Shown here: piece after piece, positions 17,226-26,945 of the stretch
How the letters are laid out: each line of letters opens with the position of its first letter
Position numbering within the stretch: position 1 is the stretch's first letter
Source: Posidoniimonas corsicana
GTDB taxonomy: Bacteria; Planctomycetota; Planctomycetia; Pirellulales; Lacipirellulaceae
Direction of reading: 5' to 3'
Assembly: GCF_007859765.1 (NCBI RefSeq)
Contig: NZ_SIHJ01000001.1
Coordinates: 868,767-932,766 of the forward strand
DNA length: 64,000 nucleotides
Translations under genes and position numbers: made by a program
The notes under the pieces: generated by a model
What the model saw: the letters and a program-made list of their open reading frames with translations, nothing else
Told to the model about the DNA's origin: nothing
Databases searched by the model: none

Positions 17226-18866
17226 ATGGCCGCAAACCGAGGCCTAGAACGAACGCTCCTTCTGCTCACCAAGACCCCCAACCCGTCCGCCATCGAGGTG
17301 CTGGACGCGGGGCTGCGGTCGGACGAGCCCGTCGTGCGCGGGTCGGCGGCCCGCGCGCTAAGCCGGCGGCGGGGCCCGGCCGCCGCCCGCGCCCTCCTGC
17401 TTGCGCTTCCCGAGACCCCCGCCGATGTGCAGCAGGCCGTTGCGACCAGGCCAGCGGCCCGCCGGCTCCGCCCTGGGGTCATCGCCGCGCTGAAGGGGGA
17501 CGACGTGCTGCTGTGCAAGCGGGCCTGCCGCTATGCGCAGGACACGTGCGACCCGCACGTCCTGCCGGTCCTAGCCGAGCAAGCCAGTCAGGCCGATCAC
17601 CCGTACGGTCTGGGCCTCGCCACAACGGCTCTGCAGCTAGCGAAGAACCTGTCGGAGCAGATCCATCCCCCAACCGACGACGCGGATCCCCCGGCCGAGG
17701 ACCCGGCGTTCGCCCGCCGCGCCGCGCTCAACGCGTTGGTGCGCGCGGTCGACAGCTTTTCAAACCACCGGCACGTGGAGCTTGTCGAAGCCTTCGCCCT
17801 GCTCGCTGTGCCCGACGACTTGGTGCTCCGTCGCGTGTTGACGGACGCGACCCACGCCGCTCACCAGCCGCTGCTCGACGCATTGGCCAGCAGCACGGCA
17901 CCAGGCGCGATGCAGATCGTGTCGCGGACGCTGCTGCAGGACCACCCCGCCGCGCCGCTCGTAGGTCTACTCACCTCTCGCACCGACCGGCCGTTTGTCG
18001 AGCACCTGCTCGGCGAGATGGGCGACCGGCCGCCGTTGCGCGCCCTGGAATCGGCCCGCGGTCTCGCCGGGTTCGCTTGGGCGGAGGAGCCGCACGAAGG
18101 CCTGCTATTAGCTTTGCCCGGCCCGCTGCAGGCCAACGCCCTCAAGCTGGCCGCGGCGACCTCCATGAGCAAGCGGCGGCTCACGACGCTGTGCGAGCTG
18201 ATGATCGAGTCCGGTCAGACTGGTGGCCGCATCGCCGCCTGCCAGGTGATCGGCAAGGTCAACTCACGGGTCGCGTCGACGCTGATCGCCAGCGCGCTGC
18301 GAGACACCGACCCGGGCGTGGTGGCGGCGGCCACCACTCAGCTCCGCAACCGAGGCATCGAGGGCTCGCGCGAGAAGCTGATCGCACTCCTCGACCACGA
18401 CCACGAGGAAGTCCAGCAGGCGGCTCAGGGCTGCCTGACCGACGTCAACTACGAATCGTTCCGGGCCGTGTACGACCACCTCGAGGAGCCGGCACGGCGG
18501 ACGCACGGCCGGTTGGTCGGCAAGGCGGACCCTAACTGCGCGGCGGCGGTCAAGAGCGACCTCCTGGCCGCGTCGCCGACGCAGCGGCTGCGTACGCTCG
18601 AGATCGCGGCGACGCTGGGCATCGCCGACCGCCTGGCGGACGTGCTCACCGACCAGCTCGCCGACCCGGACGCGGCGGTGCGGGCCGCGGCCGCCCGCGC
18701 GCTCGCAGGCGCCAGCGAGCCCGCTGCTCGGGAAGCTCTCCAGTCCGCCCTAGAAGACGCCAACAGCACCGTCCGCGAGGCCGCCGCGAAGTCACTCGCC
18801 CCGCTCGCGCCAATCGACCTCGCTGCTGGGTTGGTGCAGCACCTGCAGCAGGAGTTCCCCCTATGA
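17226..18866 (+). CDS. HEAT-repeat protein
   Basis: 546 residues from the ATG at 17226; a TTG at 17136 would add 30 Arg/Pro-rich residues with no support. Repeated paired helices of about 30 residues run along the protein, clearest at residues 25-75 (VLDAGLRSDEPVVRGSAARA) and in the last 80 residues (LADPDAAVRAAAARAL, ALEDANSTVREAAAKSL). The solenoid implies a scaffold or adaptor role. Its stop overlaps the start of a small membrane protein by 4 nt, so the two probably form a membrane-anchored complex. No catalytic motif is seen. Confidence 0.8.
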   Translation: MAANRGLERTLLLLTKTPNPSAIEVLDAGLRSDEPVVRGSAARALSRRRGPAAARALLLALPETPADVQQAVATRPAARRLRPGVIAALKGDDVLLCKRACRYAQDTCDPHVLPVLAEQASQADHPYGLGLATTALQLAKNLSEQIHPPTDDADPPAEDPAFARRAALNALVRAVDSFSNHRHVELVEAFALLAVPDDLVLRRVLTDATHAAHQPLLDALASSTAPGAMQIVSRTLLQDHPAAPLVGLLTSRTDRPFVEHLLGEMGDRPPLRALESARGLAGFAWAEEPHEGLLLALPGPLQANALKLAAATSMSKRRLTTLCELMIESGQTGGRIAACQVIGKVNSRVASTLIASALRDTDPGVVAAATTQLRNRGIEGSREKLIALLDHDHEEVQQAAQGCLTDVNYESFRAVYDHLEEPARRTHGRLVGKADPNCAAAVKSDLLAASPTQRLRTLEIAATLGIADRLADVLTDQLADPDAAVRAAAARALAGASEPAAREALQSALEDANSTVREAAAKSLAPLAPIDLAAGLVQHLQQEFPL

Positions 18867-19279
18867 GCCAACTGGCCCTGCTGGCGCAGCGCGATAAGTG
18901 GGAGCGACTCGGCGACCGATTCAGCGGCGAGGCCGCCGAATTCGACCTGCAGGAACTGCTGGTGCTGCTGGTGGCGGCGCTGGCCGCCGGCGCGCTGATC
19001 TGGCTGCTACGCGCGGCCGCCCGCTGGCAGGAGGGTAGGTCGCGTCAGCCGAACCCGCGGCGGCTGTTTAACGACCTCAGCCGCGCCCACCGGCTGACGC
19101 GCTGGGAGCGACGCGCGCTAAGGGAAATGGGCGAGTCGCTTGGCGTCCGCCAGCCGGCCGAGGTGTTTCTCCGCCCCGACGCGTTCCGCCTGAACCCGCT
19201 CCCGCCGGAGGCGGCCAAAAAGCCGATAGCGCTTAAGCAGCTCTACAAGAAGTTGTTCCCCGAGGTCGGCCGCGTGTAG
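18863..19279 (+). CDS. Small single-pass membrane protein coupled to the HEAT-repeat gene
   Basis: 138 residues, start overlapping the HEAT gene stop (ATGA). One membrane helix (LLVLLVAALAAGALIWLL, about 33-50) is followed by a basic cytoplasmic-looking domain with conserved-looking RLFNDLSRAHRLTRWERRAL and a tail KQLYKKLFPEV. The translational coupling suggests it anchors the HEAT protein at the membrane. I do not recognise a family. Confidence 0.72.
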   Translation: MSQLALLAQRDKWERLGDRFSGEAAEFDLQELLVLLVAALAAGALIWLLRAAARWQEGRSRQPNPRRLFNDLSRAHRLTRWERRALREMGESLGVRQPAEVFLRPDAFRLNPLPPEAAKKPIALKQLYKKLFPEVGRV

Positions 19280-19304
19280 ACGGCGGCGCCCCAAGAGGCG
19301 GCTG

Positions 19305-20669
19305 CTAAATCCCGATTGGGACATACGGCGAACGAGCGCGGAACTTGCCCTTCGAGCTGTCTGTCCCCCCGCCACGCAGGTCGGTGGTGCGGTCCAGTGG
19401 CTTGTAGCCCATCTGGTTGAGGAACTCCTGCAGGGTGATGGTCTCGACCCCGTAGGTGGCGGCTTCCTCCTCCATGTCGCTGAAGCCCTTCCGCTTCTCC
19501 GCGGCGTTGGCGGCGCCGCTCTTGGGGTAGTCCCCGAGGACCAGGTAGCGGGTCTCGACCGACATCTCGCCGGCCTTCGTGCCGTCAGCCTCTAGCACCG
19601 CGTCGACCACGCCGCCGTTCATGCCGATCAGGTCCTTGGCGGTTTCGACGTCGTTGCGGCCGTCGCCGTCCAGGTCGATGTCGCCGGTCAGGGCGTAGTG
19701 GATGGCCTTGCCCTGGTGCCACACCGGGCTGTAGATGTGGTCGCCGGGCATAATCGGCTGGCGGATGTTGTCCCCGGTGATGCGGGCCTCGGCTAGGTGG
19801 TCGTCCAGCAGGCGGACCACCTCGATGCTGCCCTTCTTCTCGCTGCGGCCGGCGTCGGCCAGGTCCTGCTCGTAGACGCTGAAGGTCACCTGCGGGCGGA
19901 GCGAATCGGCCTCGCCCAGGTTGATCCAGACCGTGCGATTGCGCTGGTTGACCCACGTGACGCGGCCGTCCGCCACCTCGAAGCTGGGGTCTTCTTGGGT
20001 CCGCTCCTTCATCAGCTTCTGAAGGCTGTTGTCTTTGTTCTGTAGCGTCTCCTGCGTGGAGGCCAGCTGGTTCTTGGTCTCATCGAGCTGCTTGGTGTAC
20101 GCCGCGCGGCTGTTGGCCAGCGTCTGCTCCAGCTCGTCGACGGTCTTCTTGAACTCGGCGCGGGCGGCCTGAGCCTCCTGCCGCAGCTTGGCGGTCTCGG
20201 CGGCTTCCGCGTCGACGCTCTTCTTGTACTCGGCGATCTGCTGGTCCTTCTGCGACAGCGAGGCCGCGTACTCCCGCTCGGCTTCTTCCAGCCGACGCTT
20301 CGCCTGACTCTCCTGCTCGGCGCTGTTGTCGATTTCCGCATCGAGGCGTTCGAGGATCACCCGGTACTTCTGGTCGGTCTCAGCGAACGTGGCGCCAAAG
20401 CTGGCCATGTCCTTCTCGAACTGAGCCTGGATATCCTGCAGCGTGTCGGCCTGCTTGTACCCCATCATCTCCTTGTAGGCGTCGACCTCGTTCTGCTTGG
20501 TCGTCAGCGCGTTGCGCGTCTCGCGTTCTTTGGTGGTGGCGGCTTCGGTCTCCTGCGCGTAGGTGTCGAGCTTCGACCACATCCACACCGTCAGCGCGAA
20601 GAAGATCACGGCCACACCGGCCAAGATGATGGTGATAATCTGCAGTGTTTGATCTTGGCGAGCAGCCAT
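19305..20669 (-). CDS. Membrane-anchored coiled-coil protein of unknown function
   Basis: 454 residues from the ATG at 20669; the upstream in-frame extension is not coding-like. There is an N-terminal membrane helix (IITIILAGVAVIFFALTVWM, about 10-30), then a long Glu/Lys/Gln-rich coiled coil (about 35-220), then a beta-rich domain with AEARITGDNIRQPIMPGDHI, and a Ca-loop-like DIDLDGDGRNDVE that recalls dockerin or EF-hand sites. It is probably a homo-oligomer projecting from the inner membrane. It converges with the small membrane protein above and is divergent from polA across 380 nt. No function assigned. Confidence 0.75.
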   Translation of the reverse strand: MAARQDQTLQIITIILAGVAVIFFALTVWMWSKLDTYAQETEAATTKERETRNALTTKQNEVDAYKEMMGYKQADTLQDIQAQFEKDMASFGATFAETDQKYRVILERLDAEIDNSAEQESQAKRRLEEAEREYAASLSQKDQQIAEYKKSVDAEAAETAKLRQEAQAARAEFKKTVDELEQTLANSRAAYTKQLDETKNQLASTQETLQNKDNSLQKLMKERTQEDPSFEVADGRVTWVNQRNRTVWINLGEADSLRPQVTFSVYEQDLADAGRSEKKGSIEVVRLLDDHLAEARITGDNIRQPIMPGDHIYSPVWHQGKAIHYALTGDIDLDGDGRNDVETAKDLIGMNGGVVDAVLEADGTKAGEMSVETRYLVLGDYPKSGAANAAEKRKGFSDMEEEAATYGVETITLQEFLNQMGYKPLDRTTDLRGGGTDSSKGKFRARSPYVPIGI

Positions 20670-21050
20670 GCATCTACCTCTTAGGACGCGTTTCGGCGGG
20701 CAACGGGTCTTGCTGCCCGCAGTGAGAAGACGGGTCGTCTGCGGAGTTTGTTCCGGTGCGTAGGTGAACAGGCCGAGCCTTGGCGGCCGGGAACCACTCG
20801 GGGCCCGCCCACGGAACAACCTGCCCGATTTGGCATAAGTGCAAAATAATTAGAGGCTTAGCGCCTGTCAACGAACGGGATATAACCGGCACAGCCGGAT
20901 CTGGGGCCCGTGGCCCACCGCTACTTCCCGCGCGACTGCGACACACGACTGCGGTGGGCCGCGACTCGACCGGCTGCGATGCAGCCATTCGCCCCGCTGA
21001 CACCACAGACCCGTGACCGCCCCGCCACCGCGACTCGATTAAGCTCTTCG

Positions 21051-23855
21051 ATGGCGAACGACGAGATTCTTCCCGCTTCCGACGCGCCCGCAACGGCGGA
21101 ACCAACTGCCGACGGGACCACCACGACGCTCCCCGGCCCCGACTGGACGGTCTACGTCGTCGACGCGCACTCGCTGATCTTCCAGGTGTTCCACGCCATC
21201 CCGGAGATGACCAGCCCACGGGGTGAACCGGTCAACGCCGTCTATGGTTTTACGCGGGACCTGCTCTTTTTGTTGCAGGAAAAGCGGCCCACCTCGCTGA
21301 TCTGCGCGTTCGACGCCCCAGGCGACACCTTCCGCCACAGCCTATACGAGGGCTACAAGGCGGATCGGGGCGCCATGCCCGACGAGCTGCGCGCGCAGCT
21401 CCCCAAGATCCAGGAGATCGTCACGGCGCTCGGGATCCCCGTGATGAGCGTCCCCAACTACGAGGCGGACGACATCCTCGCTACCCTCGCCAGGCAGTGC
21501 GACCAGCAGCAGACCCGCTGCTACCTGGTGACCGGCGACAAGGACTGCCGGCAGCTGATTACCAAGCACGTGTCGGTCTACAACATCCGCAAGGACCAGG
21601 TGTACGACGCCACCGCTTTGTTTGGCGACTGGGCCATCACGCCGGAGCAGGTGGTCGACTTCCAAGCGTTGGTGGGGGACAAGGTCGACAATGTGCCCGG
21701 AGTCCCGCTGATTGGTCCCAAGACTGCCAGCACGCTGCTAACCGATCTCGGCTCGCTGGAGGACATCCTCAACAAGCCCGAGCAGGCCCGCGGCAAGAAG
21801 ACCCAGGAGAACCTCCGCAACTTCCGCGATCAGGCATTGCTCTCGCGAGACCTGGTCAGGCTGGACAGCAATGTTCCGATCGAGGTGGACTGGCCGTCGA
21901 CCCAGGTGGGCGGCCGCAACCAGGAAAAGCTGGCCGAGCTTTTCGCAGACTTTGGCTTCCGGAGCCTCGCGGAGCGGATCGCCGAGCTCGACGGCGGCGA
22001 TGAGCCGCCTCAATCCGATTGGGAGGGCGACTACCAGACAATCGCCTCGCTGGAAGAGCTGCAGGCCATCGTGCCGGAGCTAAGCCAGGCGGAGTGGCTG
22101 TCGATCGACACCGAGACCACCGCCATCAACCCGCGTCAGGCCCAGCTGGTTGGCGTGAGCCTCGCCACCAAGCCCGGCCGGGCCTGGTACGTGCCCGTCC
22201 GTGGGCCCGCAGGCGACACCGTGCTCGACGAGCAAGCCGCCCTCGACCTGCTGCGCCCGGTGATAGAAAACCCAGATGTGGCAAAGGTAGGCCAGAATCT
22301 GAAGTACGACGCCGTGGTGCTGCGGGGAGCAGGCGTCAACCTGGCCGGCATCCGCTTCGACACGATGGTCGCCAGCTACCTGCTCGACGCCGGCGAGCGG
22401 ACCCACAACCTGGACTACCTCGCCAAACGGTACCTGAACCACACCACGGTCAAGATCGACGAGCTGATCGGCAAGGGCAAGAATCAGAAGCGGATGGACG
22501 AGGCGCCGGTCGCGAAGGTCGGTTACTACGCCGCCGAGGACGCCGACGTCCCCCTGCGGCTGCAGCCGATCCTCGAGGACCGACTCGACCACGCGGAGCT
22601 CACCACGCTCAATGACGATGTCGAAGCGCCGCTGATTGAGGTGTTGGCCGAAATGGAGTGGAACGGCGTCCGCGTCGACCGCGACCGCCTGGGCGAGCTG
22701 AGCGAGCGGTTTGCCGAGCGGCTGCAGGAGCTGGCCGAGGAGATCGAGGAGATCGCCGGCCACCCGTTCAACATCGCGTCGCCAAAACAACTGGCGGAGG
22801 TGCTGTTCCAGGAGCAGCGTCTGCCGGTGATCAAGAAAACCAAGACCGGCCCCAGCACCGACGCCAGCGTGCTGGAGCAGCTGGCCGAGCAGCACCCGCT
22901 GCCAAGGCTAATCGTCGAGCACCGCCAGTACGCCAAGCTCAAGGGCACGTACGTCGACGCGCTGCCGGAGCTGATCCACCCCGAAACGGGCCGCGTTCAC
23001 TGCTCATTCAATCAGGTCGTGGCGGCGACGGGTCGCCTGAGCTGCTCCGACCCCAACCTGCAGAACATCCCGATCCGCACGGCCGAGGGCCGGGAGATCC
23101 GTTCAGCGTTTACCGCCGGCGAGCCCGGCTGGAAGCTGCTCACCGCGGACTACTCGCAGATCGAGTTGCGGGTGCTGGCCCACTTCACCGAGGACGAGAC
23201 CCTCTGCCGCGCGTTCCGCGAGGACCAGGACATCCACACCCTGGTCGCCAGCCAGGTGAATGGCGTTGACCTAGATGACGTCACCAGTGAGATGCGCCGC
23301 GGCGCCAAGGCGGTCAACTTCGGCATCATCTACGGGCAGAGCGCTTTCGGGCTCGCCAAGTCGCTCGGCATACCCAAAGACGAGGCCGCCCGCTTCATCA
23401 ACGAGTACTTCGCCCGGTACCCGGGCGTGGGCGAGTTCATGCACCAGACGCTCGACGCCTGCCGCGAGCAGGGCCACGTCGAAACGCTGCTCGGACGCCG
23501 CCGGGCGATCTCCGGCGTGCGTAAGTTCGAACCGCCCAAGGGCCAGCTGTTCGACGACCGCCCCGCGCCGCTGCAGCTCAACCTGCCCGAACGGACCGCC
23601 GTGAATACAGTGATTCAGGGCACCGCGGCCGACCTGATCAAGCTGGCCATGCTGGCGGTCTACCGGCGGATGAAGTCCGAGAACCTAAAATCCAAACTGA
23701 TCCTCCAGATCCACGACGAACTGGTGTTCGACGCCCCCGAAACCGAGCTCGACCGGCTTTCGGCCCTCGTCCGCGAGGAGATGGAGGGGGTGATGAGCCT
23801 GCGTGTGCCGCTGCGGGTCGACCTTGCAACCGGCGACAACTGGGCCGAGTGCTGA
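21051..23855 (+). CDS. polA: DNA polymerase I
   Basis: 934 residues from the ATG at 21051. The N-terminal 5'-3' exonuclease domain (VVDAHSLIFQVFHAI, then YEADDILATLA and TGDKDCRQL) is about 300 residues. The 3'-5' exonuclease domain is intact: LSIDTETTAINP, NLKYDAVVL and YYAAEDADVP. Polymerase motifs A (LTADYSQIELRVLAHF), B (RRGAKAVNFGIIYGQ) and C (QIHDELVFD) are complete. It removes RNA primers and fills gaps. The Phe in motif B is the dNTP-selecting type. About 380 nt separate it from the divergent coiled-coil gene. Confidence 0.97.
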   Translation: MANDEILPASDAPATAEPTADGTTTTLPGPDWTVYVVDAHSLIFQVFHAIPEMTSPRGEPVNAVYGFTRDLLFLLQEKRPTSLICAFDAPGDTFRHSLYEGYKADRGAMPDELRAQLPKIQEIVTALGIPVMSVPNYEADDILATLARQCDQQQTRCYLVTGDKDCRQLITKHVSVYNIRKDQVYDATALFGDWAITPEQVVDFQALVGDKVDNVPGVPLIGPKTASTLLTDLGSLEDILNKPEQARGKKTQENLRNFRDQALLSRDLVRLDSNVPIEVDWPSTQVGGRNQEKLAELFADFGFRSLAERIAELDGGDEPPQSDWEGDYQTIASLEELQAIVPELSQAEWLSIDTETTAINPRQAQLVGVSLATKPGRAWYVPVRGPAGDTVLDEQAALDLLRPVIENPDVAKVGQNLKYDAVVLRGAGVNLAGIRFDTMVASYLLDAGERTHNLDYLAKRYLNHTTVKIDELIGKGKNQKRMDEAPVAKVGYYAAEDADVPLRLQPILEDRLDHAELTTLNDDVEAPLIEVLAEMEWNGVRVDRDRLGELSERFAERLQELAEEIEEIAGHPFNIASPKQLAEVLFQEQRLPVIKKTKTGPSTDASVLEQLAEQHPLPRLIVEHRQYAKLKGTYVDALPELIHPETGRVHCSFNQVVAATGRLSCSDPNLQNIPIRTAEGREIRSAFTAGEPGWKLLTADYSQIELRVLAHFTEDETLCRAFREDQDIHTLVASQVNGVDLDDVTSEMRRGAKAVNFGIIYGQSAFGLAKSLGIPKDEAARFINEYFARYPGVGEFMHQTLDACREQGHVETLLGRRRAISGVRKFEPPKGQLFDDRPAPLQLNLPERTAVNTVIQGTAADLIKLAMLAVYRRMKSENLKSKLILQIHDELVFDAPETELDRLSALVREEMEGVMSLRVPLRVDLATGDNWAEC

Positions 23856-23942
23856 CCGCCGCCATCAGCTTGACTCCTCCACGCCGGTCGCTGACAGTGG
23901 AGGTTCGCACCGTGAACCACAGCAAGGCGCCAAGACCCCAAC

Positions 23943-24638
23943 ATGCAGCGAGTGCTTTCGCCCGAGTGGCTTGATGACCCGTCGATCGACGAAGACCTTC
24001 ACACCGCGGCGCACGCGGGGCTGCGGCGCATCAACGCCTGGAGCCAGACATCTCGTTTCCTGAGGCGGGCGTTGGCCCGGGTAGCCAACCACCGCGGCGT
24101 GAGCAGCCTCAGCGTGTTGGACGTGGCCTGCGGCAGTGGCGATCTGGCCCGCACGCTGGCAGCGCGTCCGCTACGCGGCGGCGTTCGGCTGACGGTGGAA
24201 GGGTGTGACATCAGCCCGCAGGCGATCAGCCAAGCACGCGACTTCGCCGAGCGGATCGACAGTCCCGCGACCTTCTACCAGCACGACGCCATCGGCGCCG
24301 CTTTCCCCAAGAGCTACGACGTCGTGCTCTGCACGCTCTTCCTGCACCACCTCACCGACAGCGAAGCGGTCACGCTGCTCCGCCGCATGGCGGCGGCGTG
24401 CACTTCCGCCGTCATGGTAGACGACCTGGTCCGCTCGCGAGCCGGCTACTGGCTGGCCTGGACCGGCTGCCGGCTGCTTTCGCGTTGCCCGGTGGTTCAC
24501 AACGACGGGCCGGTGTCGGTCGAGGGCGCCTTCCGCCCCGACGAGGCGCTCGGCCTGGCCGCGCAGGCCGGGCTCGACGGTGCGGCCTACCAGCGACACT
24601 GGCCCCAACGTTACCTAATGACTTGGCGACCCACGTGA
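23943..24638 (+). CDS. SAM-dependent methyltransferase of the type III PKS operon
   Basis: 231 residues. Class I SAM motif SVLDVACGSGDLARTLA at about 57-73, then a post-I acidic region (GCDISPQAI) and the motif LFLHHLTDSEA. It is the first of three overlapping genes with a flavoprotein and a type III polyketide synthase. In phenolic-lipid operons of this composition the methyltransferase methylates the resorcinol or quinol product. The stop overlaps the next start by 4 nt (GTGA). Confidence 0.87.
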   Translation: MQRVLSPEWLDDPSIDEDLHTAAHAGLRRINAWSQTSRFLRRALARVANHRGVSSLSVLDVACGSGDLARTLAARPLRGGVRLTVEGCDISPQAISQARDFAERIDSPATFYQHDAIGAAFPKSYDVVLCTLFLHHLTDSEAVTLLRRMAAACTSAVMVDDLVRSRAGYWLAWTGCRLLSRCPVVHNDGPVSVEGAFRPDEALGLAAQAGLDGAAYQRHWPQRYLMTWRPT

Positions 24639-25840
24639 CCACCCGCCCCCCGCTTGCCGATCGTGACCTTCAAGGCGTCTGGGACGCGGTCGTCATCGGC
24701 GCGGGCCTTGCCGGAGCGGCGGCTAGCTACCAGCTCGCCCAGCGGGGGCGCCGCGTGCTGCTGGTCGAAGCCAAGCCGTTCCCACGTGGCAAGGTCTGCG
24801 GCGGGTGCCTGAACGCGCGGGCAATTGACGTGTTTCAGCAACTCGGGCTCGGCCGCCTGCTCGAGAAAGCGGGCGCCGCTTCTTACGAGCGGATGCAGCT
24901 GCACGCCGGCGGCCGCAGCCTCGTGATGCCGGTCCCCCAAGGCCTGGCCGTCACACGCCAGACTATCGACCAGTTGTTGGTCGACGCGGCTGTGGGCGCG
25001 GGGGTCCGGTTTGTGGACGGCACGCCGGCTCAGGTTCATCCGGCAAGCAACAGTGACAGTCGCACCGTGCGGCTGGGATCCCCGCACGACCCTAACGCCA
25101 CGACCGTCCACGCCCGTGTCGTGCTGGCATGCGATGGCCTCGGCCGCCCGTCGCTGACCGACCTGCGGGAGATGCAGCCGCAGGTGTCCAACAACTCGCG
25201 GATCGGCCTGGGCGCCGTGCTGCCCGCTTCAGCACTGCGTAAACTGCGCCCCGCCGATGCGTTGCAGATGGTGGTAGGACGTGACGGCTACGTCGGCTTT
25301 TCCCTCTGCGAAGAAGGGCGCATTAGCGTGGCCGCGGCGATTGATCGCCGAGCGCTCACCGATGGCGCGAAACCGGCCAAGGTCATCGCCGGCATCCTCA
25401 AACAGGCTGGGGTCGCCCCCGAAGAGGCCCTCGATCAAGCGTCCTGGCGAGGCACCCGGCCGCTTTCCCAGCGATGCGGCAGGGTGGCGTCCCACCGGCT
25501 GCTGCTGGTGGGCGACGCCGCCGGCTACGTCGAGCCCTTCACCGGGGAGGGCATGGCCGCCGCCCTGGAGGGGAGCCTGCTGGCAGGCCGGATTGCCGAC
25601 CAGGCCATCGACCAGTGGTCTCCGAGGATAGCCTCGCAGTGGCAATCGACCTACACTAGGGCCGTGCGGTCGCGTCAGCGGGCCTGCTCACGCCTAGCCT
25701 GGCTGCTTAGACGACCTCGACTCACCCGTCTGGCCATGCGTCTGGTAGAGCGTTGGCCTTCTCTCGGCGTTCGCGCAGCGCAACGAATCAGCTCCCCAGC
25801 GGAGCGCCACAAGGAGATCGCCGGATGGGCGCATCGATAG
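24635..25840 (+). CDS. FAD-dependent oxidoreductase (geranylgeranyl-reductase-like) of the type III PKS operon
   Basis: 401 residues from the GTG at 24635, which overlaps the methyltransferase stop. The Rossmann FAD motif is DAVVIGAGLAGAAASYQL; FPRGKVCGGCLN is typical of the geranylgeranyl-reductase/hydroxylase group; LLLVGDAAGYVEPFTGEG is the second FAD contact. The last 16 nt overlap the polyketide synthase gene. It may hydroxylate the aromatic product of the synthase, as flavoproteins do in phenolic-lipid operons, or reduce a prenyl chain; context favours the first. Confidence 0.87.
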   Translation: MTTRPPLADRDLQGVWDAVVIGAGLAGAAASYQLAQRGRRVLLVEAKPFPRGKVCGGCLNARAIDVFQQLGLGRLLEKAGAASYERMQLHAGGRSLVMPVPQGLAVTRQTIDQLLVDAAVGAGVRFVDGTPAQVHPASNSDSRTVRLGSPHDPNATTVHARVVLACDGLGRPSLTDLREMQPQVSNNSRIGLGAVLPASALRKLRPADALQMVVGRDGYVGFSLCEEGRISVAAAIDRRALTDGAKPAKVIAGILKQAGVAPEEALDQASWRGTRPLSQRCGRVASHRLLLVGDAAGYVEPFTGEGMAAALEGSLLAGRIADQAIDQWSPRIASQWQSTYTRAVRSRQRACSRLAWLLRRPRLTRLAMRLVERWPSLGVRAAQRISSPAERHKEIAGWAHR

Positions 25841-26922
25841 ACGGGATCGGGCTGGCCCTGCCCGAACACTGGGTCACGCAAGCGGACGCCACACAGCACG
25901 CGCTCGCCACCTCGCGTGCCACCAATGGCCAGCGGAACTTTGCCGAGCGCGTCTACCAGAACGCCGGCATCATGTCCCGCCACAGCGTCCTGCTAGAGGC
26001 CTCGTCCGAGGTTGGCGAGCCGGTGCGACAGTCATATTACGACCCCGCCAGCGAACAGAACCCCAACGGCCCGTCGACTGCCGACCGGATGGAGTCCTAC
26101 CGCGCGAACGCCAGCGTGCTAGCCCATCGGGCCGCCGCCGACGCCCTGGCCGACGCCGGCGTTGCCGCCGAACAGGTCACCCAGCTCGTCACGGTCTCGT
26201 GCAGCGGCTTCTACGCGCCGGGCTTCGACATCTCGCTCATCCAAGGCCTGCCGCTGGCCGCGGGGGTGGGGCGGACGCACGTTGGATTCATGGGCTGCCA
26301 CGGGGCGCTCAACGGCCTCCGCGTGGCGCGTTCGCTGGCGGAAGCCGACCCGTCCGCCACCGTGCTGCTGGTGGCGGTGGAGCTCTGCAGCCTGCACTAC
26401 CAGTACGACTGGACGCCGCAGCGGATTGTGTCGAATTCGCTGTTCGCCGACGGTGCGGCCGCTCTGGTGGTCCGCGGCGCCGATGCCGCTTCCGGCGGCG
26501 GGCTCCCGATCCGGGACAACTGGTCGCACGTCGCGGACAACTCCGCCGACGCGATGACCTGGAACATCGGCGACCACGGCTTTGAAATGACCCTCTCGCC
26601 GGAGGTCCCCGGCCTGATCGACCAGACGCTTCCGCCCCGCATGGACGAGTGGCTCGCCCGCCACGACCTGACGGTCGCCGACGTGCAAAACTGGGCGGTC
26701 CACCCGGGGGGGCCCAAGATCCTCGAGGCCTGCGAGTCGGCCCTCAAGCTCCCGCCGAGCGCGCTCTCAGCGTCGCGGGCGACGCTCAGCAAATACGGCA
26801 ACATGTCGTCGCCGACGGTGCTGTTCGTGCTCAAGGAGCTGCTGCAGAGCCACGGTGCCGGCCCCACCGTGATGCTGGGCTTCGGGCCCGGGCTTGCCAT
26901 CGAGAGCGCGCTGGTGGGATAG
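25825..26922 (+). CDS. Type III polyketide synthase (chalcone/stilbene synthase family)
   Basis: 365 residues from the ATG at 25825. The thiolase-fold catalytic triad is present: Cys in GFMGCHGALNGLR (about 155), His in WAVHPGGPKIL (about 295) and Asn in SKYGNMSSPTVLF (about 328). The C-terminal GFGPGLAIES loop is family-typical. It condenses malonyl-CoA onto a CoA- or ACP-linked starter; bacterial relatives of this type often use long-chain acyl starters to make alkylresorcinols or pyrones. Overlap with the flavoprotein gene and coupling to a methyltransferase predict a methylated, oxidised aromatic lipid. The product is inference. Confidence 0.93.
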   Translation: MGASIDGIGLALPEHWVTQADATQHALATSRATNGQRNFAERVYQNAGIMSRHSVLLEASSEVGEPVRQSYYDPASEQNPNGPSTADRMESYRANASVLAHRAAADALADAGVAAEQVTQLVTVSCSGFYAPGFDISLIQGLPLAAGVGRTHVGFMGCHGALNGLRVARSLAEADPSATVLLVAVELCSLHYQYDWTPQRIVSNSLFADGAAALVVRGADAASGGGLPIRDNWSHVADNSADAMTWNIGDHGFEMTLSPEVPGLIDQTLPPRMDEWLARHDLTVADVQNWAVHPGGPKILEACESALKLPPSALSASRATLSKYGNMSSPTVLFVLKELLQSHGAGPTVMLGFGPGLAIESALVG

Positions 26923-26945
26923 CGGCGCCTCCGCGGGTAAGAACG

